From Nitrospirota bacterium (lineage in GTDB: Bacteria > Nitrospirota > Nitrospiria > Nitrospirales > Nitrospiraceae): a stretch of DNA of 11,509 nucleotides. Numbering within the stretch: the first letter of the stretch is position 1; each line of letters begins with the position of its first letter. Below, in pieces: positions 7,060 through 11,509 of the stretch. The notes beneath the pieces were generated by a model. It was not told the DNA's origin. It made no database searches and saw only the letters and a list, made by a program, of their open reading frames with translations. The stretch spans positions 1-11,509 of the forward strand of contig JACRLS010000032.1 in the NCBI GenBank assembly GCA_016235225.1. The letters are read 5' to 3'. A program made the position numbers and the translations under genes.

Positions 7060-7099
7060 TTTGACAGGGCGCGTATCGACGGACGAAAGGAGACACGAC

Positions 7100-8233
7100 A
7101 TGCCCCATGATTTCATGCCCGGACTGGCGGGAGTGCCCGCGGCACGATCTACTGTGAGTGATGTGGACGGCCAGCGAGGGGTGCTTGAGTATCGAGGCAT
7201 AGCTGTCGAAGACCTGTGCGCCAAGTCCTCCTTTCTGGAAACCAGCTACCTCTTACTGTTCGAACGCCTGCCGTCCCGGACGGAGATCGCTCAATTCGCG
7301 GCGGACCTCACGCATCATCGACGGATCAAGTTCCGTATTGTCGATCTGATCAAATGCCTGCCCGAACATGGGCATCCGATGGATGCCTTGCAGGCTGCCG
7401 TGGCGGCGCTGGGTATGTTCTATCCCGGTCGCAACGTCCGTGATCCCCACAACAATTACTGGTCGGCGGTACGGCTCTTGGCCAAGTTGCCCACCATCGT
7501 GGCCGCGCATGCCCGTCTGCGTCATGGCGACGAGCATGTGCCGCCGCGGGACGATCTGCCATTCGCCGACAACTTTCTGTATATGCTGTCGGATCAGGTG
7601 CCGACACCGGTCTTGAGTCGAACCCTCGATCTCTGTCTCATTCTCCACGCCGAGCATACGATGAATGCCTCGACGTTCACGGGCCTCGTGACGGCCTCGA
7701 CCTTGGCGGATCCCTACACGGTGGTGGCCTCGGCCATCGGCGCGCTGAAGGGACCGCTGCATGGCGGAGCGAATGAGGAAGTGGTGCAGATGCTCCGCGA
7801 GATCGGCTCGCCGAAGCAGGTTCGGCCCTATGTGGAAGCGAAGCTACAGGCCAAGGAGAAGATTGTGGGATTCGGCCACCGCGTCTACAAGGTGAAAGAC
7901 CCGCGGGCGACGATTCTGCAAGGTCTCTGCAAGGACGTCTTCCGGGAGTTGGGCCCGTCACCGCTGTATGAGATCGCCCTCGAGGTCGAACGGGTCATGG
8001 CCGACCTGATGGGAGGCAAGCCGGTCCACCCCAACGTGGATTTCTACTCGGGCATTATCTACGACAAGATGGGGATTAACGTGGAGTGCTTTACGCCGAT
8101 TTTCGCCATGGCCCGAGTGGCGGGCTGGTTGGCCCACTGGTTCGAGCAACTGAAAGAAAACAAATTGTACCGGCCGGATCAGATCTACGAAGGCGAGCAC
8201 AACCGGCCCTACGTCCCCCTTGAGCATCGCTGA
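7100..8233 (+). CDS. gltA: Citrate synthase
   Basis: The enzyme condenses oxaloacetate and acetyl-CoA to citrate at the entry of the TCA cycle. The 377-residue product is of the short bacterial type (about 370-390 residues; the hexameric E. coli type is near 427). The catalytic triad is complete: His221 in GPLHGGANEE, His260 in GFGHRVYK and Asp314 in HPNVDFYSG. Other hallmarks are GVLEYRGI near 28-34, LILHAEHTMNASTF near 180-193 and the C-terminal RPYVPLEHR. ATG 7100 has an AAAGGAG site seven bases upstream and lies downstream of a good promoter. No frame disruption is seen, in contrast to the malic enzyme and fumarase in this window. A 2-methylcitrate synthase has the same fold and cannot be excluded from sequence alone, but no propionate genes are nearby. 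Confidence 0.94.
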   Translation: MPHDFMPGLAGVPAARSTVSDVDGQRGVLEYRGIAVEDLCAKSSFLETSYLLLFERLPSRTEIAQFAADLTHHRRIKFRIVDLIKCLPEHGHPMDALQAAVAALGMFYPGRNVRDPHNNYWSAVRLLAKLPTIVAAHARLRHGDEHVPPRDDLPFADNFLYMLSDQVPTPVLSRTLDLCLILHAEHTMNASTFTGLVTASTLADPYTVVASAIGALKGPLHGGANEEVVQMLREIGSPKQVRPYVEAKLQAKEKIVGFGHRVYKVKDPRATILQGLCKDVFRELGPSPLYEIALEVERVMADLMGGKPVHPNVDFYSGIIYDKMGINVECFTPIFAMARVAGWLAHWFEQLKENKLYRPDQIYEGEHNRPYVPLEHR

Positions 8234-8298
8234 GGGCGGTTAAGCCTGATCCGCCAGAAGTCAAGAGGCCGCGGAGGAGACAGTCGAATGTGTTGGAC

Positions 8299-8326
8299 TT
8301 GACCGAAGCAGAAGGGGTGTTACTTT
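8299..8326 (+). promoter_or_regulatory. Weak candidate promoter for Hsp20
   Basis: TTGACC (8299-8304) and TACTTT (8321-8326) are 16 bases apart, about 65 bases upstream of the Hsp20 start. The -10 matches only three consensus bases. I see no CIRCE inverted repeat and no clear sigma-32 -10 box. Confidence 0.25.
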
Positions 8327-8390
8327 CCTACTCAACGCAGGCAGAACTACGGAGGCGCCTGCAATGACCATCAAGAGAAGGAGGGACACC

Positions 8391-8843
8391 ATGACTAGTG
8401 TGATTCGTTGGGATCCGTTCCGGGAACTGGAGGAGATGTCGAATCGTATGAACCGCTTGTTCGTCCGCGGCGCAGTCGGGAAGGATGCGGGAACCGAGGC
8501 GCTCACCGTGGCCGATTGGACTCCCACGGTGGATATCAGCGAGACGGATGGCGAATACATCATCAAGGCCGAATTGCCGGAGGTGAAGAGGGAAGACGTC
8601 AGGGTGACGCTTGAAGACGGCCTTCTAACCATCCAGGGCGAGCGCCGACAGGAGAAGGATGAGAAGACGAAGAAGTATCACCGGATCGAGCGTTCGTATG
8701 GACGATTTGTCCGGTCCTTCTCTGTGCCGGACTATGTGGATGACGGCAAGGTCAAGGCGGAGTACAAAGACGGGGTGCTGAATCTCACGCTGCCAAAGGC
8801 TGAAAAGGCCAAGCCTCGAGCTATCGAGGTGAAGGTCGGATAA
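8391..8843 (+). CDS. Small heat shock protein, Hsp20 / alpha-crystallin family
   Basis: This is an ATP-independent holdase chaperone that binds unfolding proteins and forms oligomers in the cytoplasm. The 150-residue protein matches bacterial class A Hsp20: an N-terminal VIRWDPFRELEEMSNRMNRLF, an alpha-crystallin domain from about 42 to 137 beginning WTPTVDISETDGEYIIKAELPEVKREDV, the signature AEYKDGVLNLTLPK (123-136), and a C-terminal I-E-V (145-147) of the I-x-I/V type used in oligomer contacts. ATG 8391 is chosen for the AGGAGG seven bases upstream. A second in-frame ATG at 8364, with its own GGAGG, would add nine basic residues. A strong terminator follows. It has no chaperone neighbour apart from the distant J-domain gene. 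Confidence 0.94.
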   Translation: MTSVIRWDPFRELEEMSNRMNRLFVRGAVGKDAGTEALTVADWTPTVDISETDGEYIIKAELPEVKREDVRVTLEDGLLTIQGERRQEKDEKTKKYHRIERSYGRFVRSFSVPDYVDDGKVKAEYKDGVLNLTLPKAEKAKPRAIEVKVG

Positions 8844-8906
8844 GGGATCGAGAGCCGGGGCAAGTCCGAGAGGCTTGCCGAGCCATTGAGAGCAGGTACT
8901 AAGGCG

Positions 8907-8937
8907 AAGGCCCACCGAGAGGTGGGCCTTTGTTTTT
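8907..8937 (+). terminator. Rho-independent terminator after Hsp20
   Basis: A perfect 10-bp stem, AAGGCCCACC and GGTGGGCCTT, with a GAGA tetraloop is followed by TGTTTTTG. It ends the Hsp20 transcript 64 bases after its stop. A weaker hairpin (GGCAAG / CTTGCC, 8859-8879) precedes it. Confidence 0.92.
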
Positions 8938-9047
8938 GTGCTCCTCCGGCTTTCGTGCGGGCGGACAGGCTTCCGGCTGACGACAGGCAGGGGGAGATTG
9001 GTGTGTCTGGCTCATTCCCCGTGCTCGCGCAACGCGCACCCTTGGCT

Positions 9048-9172
9048 ACGGAAGAAGGTGAAGGTTGAGGCTTAGTTGAGCGACAATCGAAGTGACGTGT
9101 AACTTCTGAGCCTGATTCTCTGCCGTAACCTTGGCGCGAATCTCAACCTTGACCTTAGCCTTGACCTTCCGT
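9048..9172. repeat. Degenerate hexanucleotide repeat tracts in inverted orientation
   Basis: On the right, AACCTT, GACCTT, AGCCTT and GACCTT run in tandem (9145-9168), with a further AACCTT at 9127-9132. On the left the reverse-complement form appears: AAGGTG, AAGGTT, then degenerate units (9055-9078). The outer ends are a perfect 7-bp inverted repeat, ACGGAAG (9048-9054) and CTTCCGT (9166-9172), so the 125-base unit could fold into a long imperfect hairpin. It may be a repeat family of this genome or a small palindromic element. No target-site duplication is obvious. Confidence 0.5.
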
Positions 9173-9375
9173 GGGGACGCGCGCAGTGGGGAATCAGCCA
9201 GACCACCCCTCCCGGAAGGAAACAAGGCCCCATCTTTCCAGCGGGGGCCTCGCCGGCCAGGCCGAGCGGGGCGAGACAGAGGCGACGGGTCGGGCGAGCC
9301 CCGGCACCCTCGGCACCGCCCACACAATTTCCGGAAGAGCCGCATCTTGGGGCACGATCACGGCAAGAAATCGTC

Positions 9376-9405
9376 TTGTCCCCCCTCGGCCTTATCGTTT
9401 AAGAT
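9376..9405 (+). promoter_or_regulatory. Candidate promoter for fumarase
   Basis: TTGTCC (9376-9381) and TAAGAT (9400-9405) match four of six bases each with an 18-base spacer, about 58 bases upstream of the GTG start. Moderate pattern match only. Confidence 0.35.
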
Positions 9406-9462
9406 GCGCGCCGCTGGGCAACTGTGGTTCTGTCCATTTCTTTCCTGAAGAAGGAGTGAGCT

Positions 9463-10431
9463 GTGGCGACGACACGAAAACCGGCTAAGCCGACAAAGTC
9501 AGCTGCACCATCATCAGGGGGCGTCCGTATCGAACGGGACACCATGGGTGAGTTGGAGGTGCCCGGGCATGCCTACTACGGGGTGCAAACGGCGCGGGCC
9601 GTGCGGAATTTTCCGATCAGCGGGATCCGGTTTTCCCGTTCCTTTATCCGGGCGATGGGCCTCATCAAGTGGGCGGCGGCCGTGGTGAACGACTCGTTGG
9701 ATCTCCTGGACAAGAAAGTGGCCGATGCCATCAAGGCCGCGGCATGGGAAGTCGTCGAGGGGAAATGGGACGATGAATTCCCTGTGGACATCTTCCAGAC
9801 CGGTTCCGGCACGTCCACCAATATGAATACCGACGAAGTGATCGCCAACCGGGCGACTGAGTTGCTGGGCGGGGCTCGCGGCAGCAAGCTGGTCCATCCG
9901 AACGATCACGTCAACTTGGGGCAATCGAGCAATGACGTGATCCCGACGGCGATCCACGTCGCAGCCGCGGAATTGATGCAGCATCAACTCCTTCCGGCGC
10001 TAGGCCGGCTCCATCGGGCGCTGGCGGGCAAGGGGAAGGAATTCGACAAGGTTGTCAAGATCGGGCGAACCCATCTGCAGGACGCGACGCCGGTTCGGCT
10101 CGGACAGGAATTCGGAGGGTATGCCCGCCAGATTGAGCTTGGCATGCAGCGCATTACGGGGGCCCAACGGGCTCTGAGCGAGGTGGCGTTGGGAGGCACC
10201 GCAGTCGGCACGGGCTTGAACACCCATCCGCGCTTTGCCTCGCGTGTGATGGCGCTGGTCTCCAAACAGGTCGGGGTGAAGCTGGAGGAGGCGCGCAATC
10301 ACTTCGAAGCCCAATCAGCTCAGGACTCCTTGGTAGAAGCGAGCGGAGCCTTGCGCGTCGTGGCGGTCAGCTTGATGAAAATTGCGAACGATGTGCGATG
10401 GCTGGGATCCGGCCCGAGGTGCGGCTTGTGA
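9463..10431 (+). pseudogene. fumC: Fumarase class II (FumC), N-terminal part up to a premature TGA
   Basis: Class II fumarase interconverts fumarate and malate. This part has 322 residues from a GTG start with AAGGAG a few bases upstream. After a 20-residue Lys/Pro/Ala-rich extension come RIERDTMGELEVPGHAYYG, the substrate-binding GSGTSTNMN (114-122), HPNDHVNLGQSSND (145-158) and GRTHLQDATPV with the general His at 204, and it ends WLGSGPRCGL. There a TGA (10429-10431) stands exactly where relatives have the Gly of CGLGE, normally a GGN codon, so one G-to-T change explains it. Reading past it in the same frame gives ELILPETQPGSSIMPGKVNP, the fumarase/aspartase signature with the catalytic serine. 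The truncated product lacks that loop and should be inactive. No further frame change is seen. Nonsense mutation and sequencing error are both possible. Confidence 0.9.
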
Positions 10432-10926
10432 GAGTTAATCCTGCCCGAGACGCAACCCGGCTCCTCCATCATGCCGGGCAAGGTGAATCCGGTCATTGCC
10501 GAGTCCGTCACGATGGTCGCCGCACAGGTGATCGGCAACGATGTCACGATCACCGTGGGCGGGCAGGCGGCCAACTTCGAGCTCATCGTCATGTTGCCGG
10601 TGATGGCCCATAATCTGCTCCAGTCTGTGGAGCTGCTCGCCCGGGCAGCGGAGAACTTCTCGGCCCGATGTATCGAGGGGCTCCGGGCCGACGAGCAACG
10701 GTGCAAAGATTTCATCGAACAGAGTCTGGCCATGTGCACGGCCCTGGCGCCTGAGATCGGCTACGATGCGGCCGCGGCCATGTCGAAGGAGGCCTATAAG
10801 ACCGGGCGGACGGTCCGGGAAGTCGCCGTGAGCAAGCAGATCCTTCCCCTCAAGAAACTCGATCTCCTTCTGGACCCCTGGCGAATGACGAAACCGGGTG
10901 GTCCCGTCGGGAGCGCGGGTGGATAA
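10432..10926 (+). pseudogene. fumC: Fumarase class II, C-terminal part after the premature stop
   Basis: This continues the fumC frame after the TGA. It starts with ELILPETQPGSSIMPGKVNPV, the family signature whose GSS loop supplies the catalytic base in class II fumarases, then VTMVAAQVIGNDVTITVGGQAANFELIVMLPVMAHNLLQSVELL and the C-terminal helical region ending near LLDPWRMTKPGG. With the upstream part the gene would be about 487 codons, near the family length (about 460-470) plus the N-terminal extension. An internal ATG at 10471 exists, but it sits inside the signature and has no ribosome site, so separate translation is unlikely. The sequence shows no further decay, which suggests the stop is recent or an error. 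Confidence 0.88.
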
Positions 10927-10973
10927 CAGGGCCCCTGGGCAATGGCTGCGGGTTGCTTAAGTCAGCGATAATT

Positions 10974-11001
10974 TTGACTTCCTCGACGACCGTATGATAA
11001 A
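10974..11001 (+). promoter_or_regulatory. Candidate promoter for the FAD oxidoreductase gene
   Basis: TTGACT (10974-10979, five of six) and GATAAA (10996-11001, four of six) are 16 bases apart, in an AT-richer stretch about 60 bases before the GTG start. It implies the flavoprotein gene is transcribed separately from fumarase. Confidence 0.5.
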
Positions 11002-11064
11002 GTCTGCGGAATTTTTTTGCCCTGGCAAGCGGGACCCGACTGGCCTCAACTGGTGGGGGGCTGT

Positions 11065-11509
11065 GTGAGTGAGAGCAACCATCATCTGATCCTTGTGGCC
11101 GGCGCCGGACCTGCCGGAATGGCGGTCGCCAACATGCTGACAAAGGCCGGCCATGAGGTCATCATTCTCAACACGGACATCAAATTCGGCGGCTTGGTGG
11201 AGTATGGGATTTTTCCGAGCAAGCTCAAGCTGCGAGGTGGTCTGAAGAAGACCTATTGGGAACTCCTGGGGAATTCCCATGTCCACTACTTTGGAAACGT
11301 ATCTGTCGGACAGAACAAAGATGTCACGCTGGATGAGCTCCGGAGTCTCGGCCTGAGCGCAATTGTGTTCGCGACCGGTGCCCAAGGAACGAAGACGATC
11401 GGCGTCGACGGCGAGGCGGCGAAGGGCGTGTACCATGCCAAGGACGTCGTGTTTCACTTCAACCGTCTTCCCGGATACGGAGAGAAGCCTTTTGACATTG
11501 GGAAGCGGG
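11065..11509 (+). CDS. FAD-dependent ferredoxin/adrenodoxin-NADP reductase-like protein, 3' end outside window
   Basis: Only the first 148 residues are visible. The N-terminus has the FAD dinucleotide-binding motif VAGAGPAGMAVANML (GxGxxG at 13-18), then FGGLVEYGIFPSKLKLRGGLKK (41-62) and SAIVFATGAQG (98-108), followed by GVYHAKDVVFHFNRLPGY. This order resembles adrenodoxin reductase/FprA-type ferredoxin-NADP reductases and the related GltD-like flavoproteins, which move electrons between NAD(P)H and ferredoxin or another protein partner. The GTG at 11065 follows a G-rich ribosome site (GGGGGG) and lies just before the conserved core. It has its own likely promoter downstream of fumarase. Superfamily is secure; the ferredoxin reductase reading is likely but the C-terminal NADP domain cannot be checked here. 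Confidence 0.8.
   Translation, partial: MSESNHHLILVAGAGPAGMAVANMLTKAGHEVIILNTDIKFGGLVEYGIFPSKLKLRGGLKKTYWELLGNSHVHYFGNVSVGQNKDVTLDELRSLGLSAIVFATGAQGTKTIGVDGEAAKGVYHAKDVVFHFNRLPGYGEKPFDIGKR

Larger units (their letters stand above)
8938..9462. other. Intergenic region of about 0.5 kb without a convincing gene
   Basis: Short open frames exist here on both strands, but they are compositionally odd (rich in Arg, Pro and Gly), overlap each other and have no domain I recognise, so I do not call a gene. The region holds hexamer repeats (9048-9172), a 7-bp inverted repeat AGGCCCC / GGGGCCT (9225-9231 and 9244-9250) that reads as a weak terminator only on the minus strand, where TGTTT follows, and a probable fumarase promoter near its end. 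Confidence 0.6.

Noticed and set aside
9046..9345. A 99-codon minus-strand frame with a KVKAKVKVE stretch
   Set aside because: The Lys/Val pattern is just the translation of the hexamer repeats; the rest is Arg/Pro/Gly-rich with no domain or good ribosome site.
10429..10431. TGA in fumarase as a recoded glycine or selenocysteine codon
   Set aside because: TGA ends other genes here (malic enzyme, citrate synthase, ArsC-like), the GC-rich sequence does not fit the known UGA-glycine lineages, no SECIS-like hairpin follows the stop, and selenocysteine at this glycine has no precedent I know.
1..11509. A novel defence, secretion or mobile system
   Set aside because: No transposase, integrase, phage, toxin-antitoxin, nuclease-helicase or CRISPR signature was found; nearly every sizeable gene belongs to a common housekeeping family.

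Overview
The window looks like a GC-rich bacterial chromosome segment of mostly housekeeping genes. The combination of an ACT-domain malic enzyme, a short citrate synthase, a class II fumarase, a ferredoxin-NADP reductase-like flavoprotein, a small monohaem cytochrome c and a DUF255 thioredoxin-fold protein suggests a Nitrospira-like (Nitrospirota) genome. That placement is inference from gene content and style; no marker gene here proves it. I see no mobile element, CRISPR array, rRNA or tRNA.

Layout. 1-1271 (-): DUF255/thioredoxin-domain protein, cut by the window edge. 1413-2766 (+): NAD-type malic enzyme with an N-terminal ACT domain, broken into two ORFs in different frames with roughly 28 codons missing at the junction. 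2877-3371 (-): exported monohaem cytochrome c. 3572-4204 (+): coiled-coil protein with a C-terminal J domain, followed ten bases later by ribonuclease D (4215-5405). 5461-5811 (-): ArsC/Spx-family thiol protein. 5926-6306 (+): unknown protein. 6386-6778 (-): secreted unknown protein, preceded by a small membrane ORF whose stop overlaps its start. 7100-8233 (+): citrate synthase behind a good promoter. 8391-8843 (+): Hsp20, followed by a textbook terminator. About 0.5 kb without a convincing gene follows, carrying degenerate hexamer repeats in inverted orientation. 9463-10926 (+): fumarase C interrupted by one in-frame TGA. 11065 to the end (+): start of an adrenodoxin-reductase-type flavoprotein.

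How it fits together. Malic enzyme, citrate synthase and fumarase all act in or next to the TCA cycle, and the flavoprotein beside fumarase could exchange electrons between NADPH and ferredoxin, which a reductive TCA cycle needs. Two of the three carbon-cycle enzymes are disrupted at highly conserved active-site regions, while citrate synthase keeps its catalytic residues. A third small ORF also looks frameshifted. This is the most notable thing in the window. It is either real gene decay or, quite plausibly, sequence or assembly error; read coverage would decide. I found no convincing previously undescribed multi-gene system.
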